The notes under the pieces are model-generated. The model was not told the DNA's origin. It worked only from the letters and a program-made list of their open reading frames with translations, and ran no database searches. A stretch of DNA of 64,000 nucleotides, taken from the NCBI GenBank assembly GCA_001314865.1, contig LJZR01000014.1, positions 1 through 64,000 of the forward strand, read 5' to 3'. The position numbers were made by a program, and so were the translations under genes. Positions 6,675 to 16,501 of the stretch are shown here, in pieces. How positions within the stretch are numbered: position 1 is the first letter of the stretch; every line of letters starts with the position of its first letter. The DNA is from Phormidesmis priestleyi Ana. Lineage in GTDB: Bacteria > Cyanobacteriota > Cyanobacteriia > Phormidesmidales > Phormidesmidaceae.

Positions 6675-8360
6675 ATGCAGCTGACTAATCAAATTAATTT
6701 TCGGAATGTGCGCGGTGACCTGTTTGGTGGGGTCACCGCTGCTGTAATTGCGCTGCCTATGGCGTTGGCCTTTGGGGTTGCCTCTGGCGCAGGTGCAGTA
6801 TCGGGGTTGTGGGGAGCGGTGCTGGTCGGCTTTTTTGCGGCTTTGTTTGGCGGCACGCCTACCCTTATTTCGGAGCCCACTGGCCCTATGACGGTGGTGA
6901 TGACGGCGGTTATTGCTAACCTAATTGCGGCTAATCCTGCCGATCCTCAGCAGGGATTAGCGATGGCCTTTACGGTGGTGATGCTTGCGGGCGTGTTTCA
7001 AATTATCTTTGGCGCGTTGCGGCTAGGAAAGTACGTCACGATGATGCCGTACACCGTGATCTCTGGGTTTATGTCGGGTATCGGCATTATTCTGGTGATT
7101 TTGCAGCTGGCGCCTTTTTTGGGGCAGGCGAGTCCGGCGGGCGGGGTGGTGGGGACGTTGCGATCGCTCCCTGAACTCTTTGCCAATGTTCAACCTGCTG
7201 AAACCGCACTGGCACTGGCAACAGTAGCGATTATTTGGTTTATGCCCAGACGCTACAGACGGGTTGTGCCCCCTCAGTTAGTGGCACTGATTGTCGGTAC
7301 AGCGCTTTCGCTAATTCTGTTTCCTGGCTTAGATATTCGCCGCATCGGAGAGATCCCAACGGGTTTCCCTGCACTGCAAGTTCCGACTTTTAGAGCTGAA
7401 CAGCTCAGCTTGATGCTCGTTGATGCGGCGGTGCTAGGAATGCTGGGCTGCATTGATGCGCTGCTCACCTCTATGGTTGCCGATAGCCTAACTCGCACCG
7501 AGCACAACTCTAATAAAGAGCTGATAGGTCAGGGTTTAGGCAACATTGCTTCTGGACTATTTGGGGGTATCGCGGGTGCGGGTGCCACTATGGGCACGGT
7601 GGTCAATATTCAAGCGGGTGGACGTACGGCGCTCTCAGGACTGACTCGGGCGGGCGTACTGCTGATAGTAATTTTGGCGGGTGCCAACCTCGCCGCTACC
7701 ATTCCCCTAGCCGTACTGGCCGGAATTGCCCTTAAGGTCGGCATAGATATTGTCGATTGGGGCTTTTTGAAGCGGGCTCACAAGGTCTCTTTAAAAGGCG
7801 CTCTGATTATGTATGGAGTGATTGCGCTAACCGTACTGGTGGACTTAATTGCGGCGGTGGGTATTGGTGTGTTTGTGGCTAATATCTTGACCATTGAGCG
7901 CATGAGCTTGATTCAAGAGAAGTCGGTTAAAACCATTACCGATGCAGATGATGCGGTATTGCTAAATCCAAATGAAAAGGCGCTGCTAGATCAGGCCAAT
8001 GGCCGGGTACTGCTGTTTTCGCTGAGTGGGCCTATGCTGTTTGGGGTGGCCAAGGCGATCGCCCGAGAGCACAATGCCATTAGTGCCTGTGATGCCATCG
8101 TGTTTGACTTTAATGAAGTGCCTCATTTGGGCGTAACCGTGTCGCTAGCAATAGAAAATGCAATTCGAGAAGCCGTGGAGAAGGGCCGGAAGGTGTTTTT
8201 GGTCGGCGCAACGGGGCAAACCAAGAAGCGCTTAGAAAGTCTGGGTGTTTTTGAACTCATTCCACCTCAATACGCCTACAGTACTCGCGAAGACGCACTG
8301 AAATCTGCGTTGAGTGCGGTTACGCCCGAGGAGAATGTTGTGATTGCTCCAGCCGTCTAA
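6675..8360 (+). CDS. bicA: SulP-family bicarbonate transporter with STAS domain (BicA-like)
   Basis: Inner-membrane transporter of 561 residues, most like BicA, the Na+-dependent low-affinity, high-flux HCO3- transporter of the cyanobacterial CO2-concentrating mechanism. The N-terminal SulP signature is clear (VTAAVIALPMALAFGVASG, then EPTGPMTVVMTAV), with multiple membrane segments up to about residue 410. A cytoplasmic STAS domain fills about 440-550 (VLLFSLSGPMLFG, DFNEVPHLG). ATG at 6675 was selected because GGAGG lies 8 bp upstream at 6662-6666; a TTG three bases earlier is less likely. It is followed by Mrp Na+/H+ antiporter genes on the same strand, which would supply the Na+ gradient BicA needs. 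SulP proteins also move sulfate, so substrate is inferred from sequence resemblance and context. Confidence 0.85.
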   Translation: MQLTNQINFRNVRGDLFGGVTAAVIALPMALAFGVASGAGAVSGLWGAVLVGFFAALFGGTPTLISEPTGPMTVVMTAVIANLIAANPADPQQGLAMAFTVVMLAGVFQIIFGALRLGKYVTMMPYTVISGFMSGIGIILVILQLAPFLGQASPAGGVVGTLRSLPELFANVQPAETALALATVAIIWFMPRRYRRVVPPQLVALIVGTALSLILFPGLDIRRIGEIPTGFPALQVPTFRAEQLSLMLVDAAVLGMLGCIDALLTSMVADSLTRTEHNSNKELIGQGLGNIASGLFGGIAGAGATMGTVVNIQAGGRTALSGLTRAGVLLIVILAGANLAATIPLAVLAGIALKVGIDIVDWGFLKRAHKVSLKGALIMYGVIALTVLVDLIAAVGIGVFVANILTIERMSLIQEKSVKTITDADDAVLLNPNEKALLDQANGRVLLFSLSGPMLFGVAKAIAREHNAISACDAIVFDFNEVPHLGVTVSLAIENAIREAVEKGRKVFLVGATGQTKKRLESLGVFELIPPQYAYSTREDALKSALSAVTPEENVVIAPAV

Positions 8361-8472
8361 AATCTTCTAGAATTCTAACGTCATTGTCTCTAATTCACTG
8401 TTTCTAATTCATTGTCGCTAGTTCATTGTCTCCGACCCACTGGTTTTCATTGGGAAATTCCCTTTGGGAACA

Positions 8473-8518
8473 GCATGGAGAAAGGGGGTGTAGCACTGCT
8501 ATGCCCTTTTTCCCATGC
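8473..8518 (+). repeat. Hairpin between bicA and the mrp operon
   Basis: The sequence gcatggagaaaggg (8473-8486) pairs with 8504-8518 with one bulged base and one G-T wobble, giving a roughly 14-bp stem and a 17-nt loop. No T-run follows, so it is not a standard intrinsic terminator. It may stabilise or process the mRNA between bicA and mrpC and allow different expression of the two parts. The region just before it (8382-8431) contains imperfect repeats of a tcattgtc-type unit. Confidence 0.5.
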
Positions 8519-8547
8519 CACCGTTAAACCATAGCCGTCGTTAAACC

Positions 8548-8922
8548 ATGCCTACATTAGAAGCCCTAGTTCTATCTACCGTCTTGGTAGGATTTCTCGG
8601 CATCGTTTTCAAAAGAAATTTGATTATGAAAATTATTGCGATGGATGTGATGAGCACAGGCGTGATTGCCTTTTATGTGCTCATTGCCTCTCGCACAGGC
8701 GTGTTGACGCCTATTTTGCTATCGCACGCTGGGCCTAAAACCGTGGCGCAGGCCGGGGAGAGTGCAGCGGCCTATGCTGATCCGGTGCCGCAGGCGGTGA
8801 TATTAACTGCGATTGTTATTGGCTTTTCTATTCAAGCGCTGATGCTCGTCGGTGTGATGAAGCTCTCTCGCGACAATCCGACTTTAGATGCTCAATCGAT
8901 TGAGGAGCACTACAGCTCATGA
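8548..8922 (+). CDS. mrpC: Mrp-type Na+/H+ antiporter subunit C (NuoK-like)
   Basis: A 124-residue membrane protein with three hydrophobic segments. The motif DPVPQAVILTAIVIGFSIQALML is the signature of MnhC/MrpC and its relative NuoK in respiratory complex I. In the Mrp complex this subunit forms part of the membrane core beside MrpD. Its ATGA stop/start overlap with mrpD indicates translational coupling. It is the first gene of the mrp set and lies 187 bp downstream of bicA, separated by a hairpin. Confidence 0.85.
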   Translation: MPTLEALVLSTVLVGFLGIVFKRNLIMKIIAMDVMSTGVIAFYVLIASRTGVLTPILLSHAGPKTVAQAGESAAAYADPVPQAVILTAIVIGFSIQALMLVGVMKLSRDNPTLDAQSIEEHYSS

Positions 8923-10478
8923 CACAGCTTATAACAACAGTCACGATTGTTTGGATAGCGCTTCCTTTATTTTTAGGCTTTTTGCTCTATCTGCTGCCTG
9001 TTTTAGATCGCTCCTTGACGCTGGCGATGGCGGTGCTGTCGGCGGTGTATGGTCTGTATCAAATTTTGGCGGATTCGCCGATTGACTTGCAGCTCATAGA
9101 TAGCTTTGGTGTGACACTGCTGGTGAACTCGCTCAGTGGCTACTTTATCTTGACCAATGCGCTGGTAACGGCGGCTGTTGTGCTCTATTGCTGGGGCGAT
9201 CAGGGTCTAGATAAGGCAGGACAAAAACGACCCCGGAAAACAGCGTTCTTTTTTGCTCAGCTGGTGATCCTACATGGCTGTGTGAATGCGGTGTTTATTT
9301 GTGCAGACTTTATGAGTTTGTATGTGGCGCTAGAGGTTGTTGGCATTACGGCTTTTTCGCTGGTTGCCTATCCGCGCACTGATCGGACGATTTGGTTGGC
9401 TTTGCGCTACTTGATGACGAGCAATACGGCCATGCTGTTTTATTTGCTGGGTGCGGTGTTGGTGTATCAGGCGAATCACTCTTTTGCTTTTGTAGGGCTT
9501 AGCAATGCGCCAAAAGATGCGATCGCGCTTATCTTTTTAGGTTTGTTGACCAAAGGTGGCGTATTTATCTCTGGGCTATGGCTACCGGCGACCCATGCCG
9601 AGGCCGAGGCCCCGGTTTCGGCTCTGCTCTCTGGCATTGTGAGTAAAACGGGCGTGTTTCCGCTGGTGCGCTGTGCGCTACTGGTTGAAGAGATTGCCCC
9701 GATTGTCCAAATATTTAGTATCGGCACGGCTGTGCTCGGCGTGGTTGGGGCCATGCTGGAAAAAGACACCAAGCGAATGCTGGCATTTAGCACGATTTCA
9801 CAAATGGGCCTGGTGTTGGCAGCGCCTGTTGCGGCTGGTTTTTATGCGCTCACTCATGGGCTGGCTAAGGCAGTTTTGTTTTTATCGGCTGGCAACTTGA
9901 GTGATCGAAGCTTTGACGCACTGCGAAAAAAACCGATGCCGCGCTCCTTATGGATTGTGATTGCAGTGGCTAGTCTCTCTCTTTCGGGCTTTCCGCTCAT
10001 TGCTGGGTTTAATGCCAAGATCCAAACGCTCGGGCAGCTGCAAGGCTGGCCGCTCATTGTGTTGAATACGGCTGCGGTGGGCACGGCAATTGTTTTTGCT
10101 AAGTTCATTTTTCTGCCTTTTTCAAACACCTCCACCGAGCTGCTGCCCATTTCAGCTGAAGGCGCTATTCTCTTATCACCCCAAAAAGCTCGGCCAGCGC
10201 TCTTTCCCTCACTCTTCGTTGGCTACTGGCTAGCCGCTGGGCTGTTGTTGAGTGTATTGCTCATGGCTGGCACGTTTTATATTGAAGACTATCAGTTGGC
10301 TAACCTGCTTAAAGCGTTAGGTAAGGTGGGGCTAGGTTGGCTAATTTATGCGATCGCCCTGCGCGGCCCATTGAACCTAGCGCGCATTCGCCTGCCCCGA
10401 GCCCCCGAAAGGCTAGATCATTTAATGGGCGGCATGAGCTTGATACTTGTACTGTTGTTTTGGAGGGTGCTGGCATGA
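8919..10478 (+). CDS. mrpD: Mrp-type Na+/H+ antiporter subunit D (proton-translocating)
   Basis: A 519-residue polytopic protein of the MrpD/NuoN-type proton channel family. It carries the conserved Glu in YVALEVVGITAF, the Lys in GLLTKGGVF and the signature HAEAEAPVSALLSG, all expected for the ion-translocating half-channels. It overlaps mrpC at the start and mrpE at the end by four bases each. It is the only large antiporter-like subunit in this operon; other cyanobacterial clusters can have two D genes. A full-length MrpA is not present nearby. Confidence 0.88.
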   Translation: MTQLITTVTIVWIALPLFLGFLLYLLPVLDRSLTLAMAVLSAVYGLYQILADSPIDLQLIDSFGVTLLVNSLSGYFILTNALVTAAVVLYCWGDQGLDKAGQKRPRKTAFFFAQLVILHGCVNAVFICADFMSLYVALEVVGITAFSLVAYPRTDRTIWLALRYLMTSNTAMLFYLLGAVLVYQANHSFAFVGLSNAPKDAIALIFLGLLTKGGVFISGLWLPATHAEAEAPVSALLSGIVSKTGVFPLVRCALLVEEIAPIVQIFSIGTAVLGVVGAMLEKDTKRMLAFSTISQMGLVLAAPVAAGFYALTHGLAKAVLFLSAGNLSDRSFDALRKKPMPRSLWIVIAVASLSLSGFPLIAGFNAKIQTLGQLQGWPLIVLNTAAVGTAIVFAKFIFLPFSNTSTELLPISAEGAILLSPQKARPALFPSLFVGYWLAAGLLLSVLLMAGTFYIEDYQLANLLKALGKVGLGWLIYAIALRGPLNLARIRLPRAPERLDHLMGGMSLILVLLFWRVLA

Positions 10479-10882
10479 GCCTGCTTGATTTTTCATTCAA
10501 ATTAATGCTGTGGTTTTTGCTCACGGCTGATAGCAGCCTGGTCAATATTGCGATTGGGGTAGCTGTTGCTCTATTGCTGCCTCAGTTTGGCGCATCGCAG
10601 CACAGAGGCACTTCTACCTTTGGTTTGTTGAAGGTTTGGCTGCAAATGCTAGGGAGGATTGCGATCGCCATCCCTCAGGCTTACTTTGAAGCCTTTGAGA
10701 TGATGCTCAACCCCCACAATGTTGAAGAAGTTACGGTCGTGCAGGGGGAGCCCCGTGAAACGGCTGGTCTGGTTTTCTTAGATATTTTTCTGATTACCTT
10801 TACCCCTAAAACCATTGTGCTGAACTACACCACCCACGGACAGTATGTGGTTCATAGTGTTCGTCCCAGGAGGCTCTCATGA
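10475..10882 (+). CDS. mrpE: Mrp-type Na+/H+ antiporter subunit E
   Basis: A 135-residue protein starting at the ATG that overlaps the mrpD stop codon (ATGA). Two hydrophobic N-terminal stretches are followed by the MrpE-type segment GLVFLDIFLITFTPKTIVLN, in which the TPKT-like motif is characteristic of MnhE. The frame stays open further upstream inside mrpD, but that part has no homology-like features. MrpE is a small membrane subunit needed for complex assembly in other bacteria. It overlaps mrpF by four bases. Confidence 0.82.
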   Translation: MSLLDFSFKLMLWFLLTADSSLVNIAIGVAVALLLPQFGASQHRGTSTFGLLKVWLQMLGRIAIAIPQAYFEAFEMMLNPHNVEEVTVVQGEPRETAGLVFLDIFLITFTPKTIVLNYTTHGQYVVHSVRPRRLS

Positions 10883-11223
10883 TTTGGATGCTCGTACCGA
10901 TGACCTTGGCACTGCTGATGCCGGTTGGTCGATTCTGTTGGGATAGTTTCGTGAGTTTGCGTAAGCCCAGGAATGGCAAGCTGAGAGGTGCGCTTAGCAA
11001 CAATTTGCAAGGTATTAGCGACCGCGATAATGTTTGGTCAAAAATGATTGCCTTTGCCAGTATTTCAACTAAAACCTCCGTGATGATTTTGGTGGTATCG
11101 GTGATTAGAGACGACTGGATGATGGGGGTGGCAGGCGTACTGATTTTGAGCGTAGGAAATGCGGCTCTGATGCTGCTGGCTCAAACGCTCAGGCGAATGC
11201 ATTTTTTACAGGTTGATCACTAA
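10879..11223 (+). CDS. mrpF: Mrp-type Na+/H+ antiporter subunit F (divergent)
   Basis: A 114-residue membrane protein in the position of mrpF between E and G. The central part (KMIAFASISTKTSVMILVVS and the hydrophobic stretch after it) resembles the KVVALDTI-type core of MrpF. An inserted basic segment after the first helix (about residues 26-50) makes it longer than a typical MrpF of about 90 residues. Identity rests partly on gene order. Its start overlaps the mrpE stop. Confidence 0.65.
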   Translation: MIWMLVPMTLALLMPVGRFCWDSFVSLRKPRNGKLRGALSNNLQGISDRDNVWSKMIAFASISTKTSVMILVVSVIRDDWMMGVAGVLILSVGNAALMLLAQTLRRMHFLQVDH

Positions 11224-11312
11224 AATATTCAAGAAAAGACTCAAGCCAGTCGCGAAGATCAAAAGGAACAGATCAAAAGGGCTATATCAAAAGGACTATA
11301 CAGGCAACGAAG

Positions 11313-11627
11313 ATGGTGAATATAATCAGTACTTTTTGTATTGGGCTAGGCGTTGTGTTTTGGCTGTGGGGCACGCTGCCACTGCTAGATATTGGCGTTG
11401 CGCCGTCAGGGGAGAATCGCTCTATTTTGTTTAAGCTGCATAGCCTGTCAGTGTCAGATACGCTGGGATCTATGAGCATTGTGGTGGGTCTGTTGTTTAG
11501 GCTCTCTAGAGAGTGGCCGCTGCTGCTGCTAGCCCTGTTTTCTTTAGCGATTTGGAATACGGTGCTGAGCTATGTGTTGGCTTACACCTACTGCGACAGT
11601 GGAACCCCGAGTGGGAGATTGAACTGA
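11313..11627 (+). CDS. mrpG: Mrp-type Na+/H+ antiporter subunit G
   Basis: A 104-residue protein with three hydrophobic segments. The sequence KLHSLSVSDTLGSM corresponds to the RLHAATKADTLG motif of MnhG/MrpG, with the Arg replaced by Lys. It starts 89 bp after mrpF, the only real gap inside the operon, which contains short lysine-codon repeats (caaaagg). Its stop codon overlaps the next start (TGATG), implying coupling. Confidence 0.8.
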   Translation: MVNIISTFCIGLGVVFWLWGTLPLLDIGVAPSGENRSILFKLHSLSVSDTLGSMSIVVGLLFRLSREWPLLLLALFSLAIWNTVLSYVLAYTYCDSGTPSGRLN

Positions 11628-12190
11628 TGGAAATGTCGTTTGTACTGATTATCGTAGCGCTGTTGCCGCTCACTGGCGGGCTGCTCGTGCTTCAGCGCGA
11701 TCCTTATCGGGCGCTGATTATCAGAGGGATTTTGGGTGCGATCGCCTCACTGACTTATGCTCTTTTGGGCGCGGCTGATGTTGCCCTCACCGAGGCTTTG
11801 GTCGGCACCTTACTGGCCATTACGCTGTATGCGGTTGCAGTGCGATCATCTATGAATATGAGAGTGGGCGGGTTAGAGTCCGAGGTTTCGCTGCCCGTTT
11901 TTGCGGCTCTTCGAACCTGCCTGTCAGCCCATTACATTCGCTGTGAACCCATTGCCTATCAAACCATTGAAGTCTTAGAAAAAGCACTGCTTGAAAGAGA
12001 GATTCACGCTATTTACTTGCCTGCTAATCAGCGACTCACCACCCGAGTCAGCGCCTTTTATAAAATTCTTTCAGCCGATATGCCCTCTGATGTGGCGACT
12101 GTAACCTACTTAGATTTAGCTAGCGATCGCTTGCCAGATGAGGGCTCCGCTAGTGCAACCATAATTCAATCAGGAGAAGCTACCTCATGA
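11627..12190 (+). CDS. DUF4040 (MbhD/MrpA C-terminal-like) subunit
   Basis: A 187-residue protein whose first 80 or so residues form three hydrophobic segments matching the DUF4040 domain (ADVALTEALVGTLLAITLYAVAV), which is the C-terminal part of MrpA and the MbhD subunit of membrane hydrogenases. The remaining roughly 100 residues are soluble with no recognised domain. The start is the ATG in the TGATG overlap with mrpG. It probably replaces the C-terminal function of MrpA, whose large antiporter-like part is absent here. It overlaps mrpB by four bases. Confidence 0.75.
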   Translation: MEMSFVLIIVALLPLTGGLLVLQRDPYRALIIRGILGAIASLTYALLGAADVALTEALVGTLLAITLYAVAVRSSMNMRVGGLESEVSLPVFAALRTCLSAHYIRCEPIAYQTIEVLEKALLEREIHAIYLPANQRLTTRVSAFYKILSADMPSDVATVTYLDLASDRLPDEGSASATIIQSGEATS

Positions 12191-12849
12191 AATGGGTTTA
12201 TCTTGCTGCCGTTGTTGCCGTGTTCCTTAAAATGATAATCTTTCCTCATTTTTCGCCAACGCTGGCCGACCAGCTCATTGTTGACACTATCGTGCAAGAG
12301 TCGGGCGTATCTAATGCGGTTTCAGGCATCATTTTTAGGAACCGACTGTACGACACTCTATTTGAAGTGGTTGTGTTTTCAGTGGCCATTATGAGCGTTC
12401 GTTTTTTGCTCTCTGATGAAAGCCCCACCGAGGTCGTACACACCTTTTTAGATCATCCCTCTGTGGTGTTAGCGCAGCTAGGTGCAACTGTTTCAGCTTT
12501 GATTGGCATTGAACTCGCGATTCGGGGGCATCTGAGCCCCGGCGGTGGATTTGCCGCAGGCATTGCAGGCGGCAGCGCGATTGGGCTAATTGCGATTACC
12601 TCATCATCAGAATATATGGAATCGATTTATCAGCGCTGGCGGGCGGGGCTCGTTGAGAAAGTTTCGGTGCTGACTTTTATTGTGCTGGCTACTTTGTTGC
12701 TGGTGGGCATAGAGCTACCCTATGGTGAACTGGGTTCGCTGGCGAGTGGTGGCTGGATTCCGCTGCTCAATATGCTGGTCGCACTTAAGGTCGCGCTGGG
12801 TTCTTGGGCTGTTTTACTCTTGTTTATTCGCTACCGCGGACTGTTGTAA
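12187..12849 (+). CDS. mrpB: Mrp-type Na+/H+ antiporter subunit B
   Basis: A 220-residue protein with the MnhB signature RGHLSPGGGFAAGIAGGSA. Its N-terminal hydrophobic region (about 1-75) resembles the MbhE-type segment that often precedes the MnhB domain (about 85-215) in fused forms. It is the last gene of the cluster. It converges on the DUF296 gene, 42 bp away, and that gap holds short gaatgttat-type repeats. No strong terminator is seen. Confidence 0.85.
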   Translation: MKWVYLAAVVAVFLKMIIFPHFSPTLADQLIVDTIVQESGVSNAVSGIIFRNRLYDTLFEVVVFSVAIMSVRFLLSDESPTEVVHTFLDHPSVVLAQLGATVSALIGIELAIRGHLSPGGGFAAGIAGGSAIGLIAITSSSEYMESIYQRWRAGLVEKVSVLTFIVLATLLLVGIELPYGELGSLASGGWIPLLNMLVALKVALGSWAVLLLFIRYRGLL

Positions 12850-12891
12850 GTATGGATGTTATTTGAATGCTCTTTGAATGTTATCGGGATG

Positions 12892-13284
12892 TTATTGGGA
12901 TATCTTCAACTCTTTAAAGCCCGTCGCCTCATCCAATACCCGCTCAAATGTTACCTCAGGCATTCGTCCAATCACTAGCTCTAGCGTGGTGTATACCTCA
13001 CAGCCGTAGGTGACATGCCCCCCGATGCATTCGCCTTGCGAATTACTGACGCTCATGTGCAAATGAGTGCCCGCCGCTGAAATCATGCCTGAGAGGGTTA
13101 AAATCTCATGTTTGCCGATCAGTTCGCTCGGCATATCACGATTTGCAAATCGTATACAAGTTTTTGATAGGCTGCCTACCGCGCCTATAATTACGCCAGC
13201 GGTGATATGTTCTCTTTTTGCCAGTGTTTCTAGCTCGCGTCGGATATCTGAGCCTGGCATGAGCCGTAAGGCGATTACTTCCAT
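12892..13284 (-). CDS. DUF296/PPC-domain protein
   Basis: A 130-residue protein of the PPC (plants and prokaryotes conserved) domain. The motifs GVIIGAVGSLSKTCIRFAN, LSGMISAAGTHLHMSVSN and GGHVTYGCEVYTTLEL follow the family order; the His and Cys residues sit where PPC proteins place their conserved sites. In bacteria the domain is stand-alone, trimeric and of unclear function; in plants it is fused to AT-hooks. The ATG directly abuts the stop codon of the upstream DUF218 gene, so the two are co-transcribed. Confidence 0.85.
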   Translation of the reverse strand: MEVIALRLMPGSDIRRELETLAKREHITAGVIIGAVGSLSKTCIRFANRDMPSELIGKHEILTLSGMISAAGTHLHMSVSNSQGECIGGHVTYGCEVYTTLELVIGRMPEVTFERVLDEATGFKELKISQ

Positions 13285-14073
13285 TTAGATGAATTTTAAA
13301 GCTTTTAAGGCAGGTTCTTCTTCATTGATAACAGAAGGTGGCGGTACGGGGCGAGTGCTATATCGGCCCATCATTTTATACTGCCAAAAACCAATGATTT
13401 CTCGGGCAACAATAAATCTCTTTTTGGTTCGGCCAGTATCGTCTGAGAGCGGGCTAAAGTAGGGAATAACCTTAAAGCCAAAACTTTCAAAGGTGAGGAG
13501 CGATCGCTTCATATGCGGCGGATCAGTTACTAATATAATCGTCTTCACGCCTTTAGGACGAAGCAACGCTGCCGTAAACTCTGCATTCTCTTCAGTGGTT
13601 AAGGAGCAGGGCTCGCCTTCAATTACCGCATCCGACACCTTTTGTTTGATCAGTTGAGCCATCAGTAGCGCGTCCTTGCGGCCGCTAGGAAAAATGATCG
13701 GTGCTCTTTGGGCCTGCCACAGCTGCCCGGCAACCTCTGCCCGGATTGAATTTTGCTGATCGCCTCGGCCTAGCACCACAATGGCATCGGCCTGACTACC
13801 CACATCAGCGGGCAAAAAGCTGACGAGCCAACGAGTTCCTAACTGACTGGCCAGCGGCGAAATGGTGAATAGATATACCGCCAGTAAGCCTAAGCCTAAG
13901 CTAAGCACTTGCTTTTTGGGGCGATCGCGCTTAAACCCCCATAGCAGGCTCGCTAAGGCAACCAGTATTGCTACCGCTATTAATGGCTGAGAAAACACAA
14001 ATAGCAGCGTCCTGCTCACAACCGTCCACAGCTGTGTGGATGATGCCTGCTGGCATAACGAATAATCCAACAT
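13285..14073 (-). CDS. DUF218 (YdcF/SanA-like) membrane protein
   Basis: A 262-residue protein with two N-terminal membrane segments (about 20-45 and 52-72) and a DUF218 domain from about residue 90. The motif DAIVVLGRGDQQNSIRAE opens the domain, and TEENAEF and VTDPPHMKRSLLTFESFGF follow, as in YdcF/ElyC/SanA proteins. Relatives act in envelope biogenesis or bind adenosylated ligands; the exact role is unknown. It runs directly into the DUF296 gene, with stop and start codons adjacent. Confidence 0.85.
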   Translation of the reverse strand: MLDYSLCQQASSTQLWTVVSRTLLFVFSQPLIAVAILVALASLLWGFKRDRPKKQVLSLGLGLLAVYLFTISPLASQLGTRWLVSFLPADVGSQADAIVVLGRGDQQNSIRAEVAGQLWQAQRAPIIFPSGRKDALLMAQLIKQKVSDAVIEGEPCSLTTEENAEFTAALLRPKGVKTIILVTDPPHMKRSLLTFESFGFKVIPYFSPLSDDTGRTKKRFIVAREIIGFWQYKMMGRYSTRPVPPPSVINEEEPALKALKFI

Positions 14074-14271
14074 GCTAAAACTCCCGTACAGCCCACAGCC
14101 AGATATACCTCAATATAGAGATATCTCAGCAGAGATTAAAAGAAACTTGCACTCTATCAGGTCTCTCTATTAGCTATGCCATATTTAGCTATGCCATATT
14201 GCCGCAGGCATGTCGGTATTTAGCCTTGCATTTTGCCTTTCATTTTTAGCTGCTCAGTTAATTGTCTTAGG

Positions 14272-15321
<1,050 letters not shown>

Positions 15322-15443
15322 TTACAACTCAGCTTTATGTTTTGCAAAGTACCTGATCGCTTTGCTAAGAAATGTAAGCAGGGCATAGGGGGATATACGC
15401 CTAATTTCAGATATACGCCTAATTAATAAGGTGCTGTGTATCG

Positions 15444-16388
15444 TCAAGCTGATGGCCCTGGGCATAGCAGCGTTGAAACCTGAACAGCAAACCAGTGAGT
15501 AGCCTCAAAAGCGCCGGTTTCTAAGCGTTCGGCTAGTGCCTGCTCTAGCTCGGTGAGCAAATTATCTTGTACGGTTGGGTCTAAATCAATGTAAGGAGAC
15601 AGCGTACTTAGCAATGCTAAATATTTCTCAATACTGTAGGTGGAGCTATGCTGCTCAAGCGCTACACTGGCTGGCTGAAATAATCCAGACTGATTGATCC
15701 GCTGGGCAAATGCTTCAAAGTTTCCCTGGTAGTAGGCTTGGGTTTTGCACTGTTGTTCTCCGAGTTCGGCTAAGTCGTAGCGGTTGTAAATAGGCTGTAA
15801 ATAGTCACCGAGTTCTACGCTCGGTTGAGGCGGCGTTGCCCACAGTAATATCAGCGAGCCGCCAGGGGCGAGGGCCGCGGCTGACTTTTGGCAGGCTACA
15901 GCGGGCGCTACCCAATGAAAGGAGGTGGCTGCTAATACTGCGTCAAACTTGTTGGCGGGCAGCGGATAGTTTTCAAAAGTGCTGTTGACAATGCTGATGC
16001 GATCGCTATACCCACAGCTTTTGTGGGCAAGTTTGCAGGCCGCTAGGCTAGGCTCTACCCCGACGATGCTGAAGCCTTTGGCCGCAAATGCTGCGGTGGC
16101 AATGCCGGGGCCACAGCCAATTTCTAGTAGGGAACTGTTGGCTCTTAAGTTCGCCTGAGTGATCACGCTATCGACCATTGCTGGAGGATATTGGGGCCGA
16201 GCCCATCGGTAGGCTGTGGCCGCTTGGCTATACCATTCCTGCCGTTGCTGCGGGCTGTGAGTTTCATCAAAAGTTTCGTACCAGGCTTGCCATTTGCGAT
16301 CTACAGATTCTTTCACGAATTTTTTCGCCGTTGCTGATAGGGGAACTGTCTGTGCATTCCGATGTCGCGCTTTACTTAGCCTATTCAC
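15444..16388 (-). CDS. Class I SAM-dependent methyltransferase
   Basis: A 314-residue methyltransferase of the methyltransf_11 type. SAM-binding motif I is LLEIGCGPGIATAAFA, followed by the acidic end of strand 2 (VGVEPS) and motif IV (FDAVLAATSFHWV). The C-terminal part is family-specific and gives no substrate. The GTG start lies within a 13-bp tandem repeat (16380-16431); no ATG occurs before the domain. The substrate is unknown. Confidence 0.8.
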   Translation of the reverse strand: MNRLSKARHRNAQTVPLSATAKKFVKESVDRKWQAWYETFDETHSPQQRQEWYSQAATAYRWARPQYPPAMVDSVITQANLRANSSLLEIGCGPGIATAAFAAKGFSIVGVEPSLAACKLAHKSCGYSDRISIVNSTFENYPLPANKFDAVLAATSFHWVAPAVACQKSAAALAPGGSLILLWATPPQPSVELGDYLQPIYNRYDLAELGEQQCKTQAYYQGNFEAFAQRINQSGLFQPASVALEQHSSTYSIEKYLALLSTLSPYIDLDPTVQDNLLTELEQALAERLETGAFEATHWFAVQVSTLLCPGPSA

Positions 16389-16431
16389 TTGACCTGTTCA
16401 CTTGGCCTATTCACTTGGCCTATTCACTCGG
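16380..16431. repeat. 13-bp tandem repeat at the methyltransferase 5' end
   Basis: Four copies of a 13-bp unit (cctattcacttgg with variants) span the GTG start codon of the methyltransferase gene and its upstream leader. Changes in copy number would alter the leader and possibly the start region. Confidence 0.8.
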
Positions 16432-16501
16432 CCTATGGAATCGTCAGAGCTTCACCGATTTTCTTCACCGATTTTTATGTATTTTAGCCAAGTCAAAAGC
16501 G

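Noticed and set aside
6675-8360. Sulfate permease as the primary call
   Set aside because: The SulP fold allows it, but resemblance to BicA and the following Mrp operon favour bicarbonate transport.
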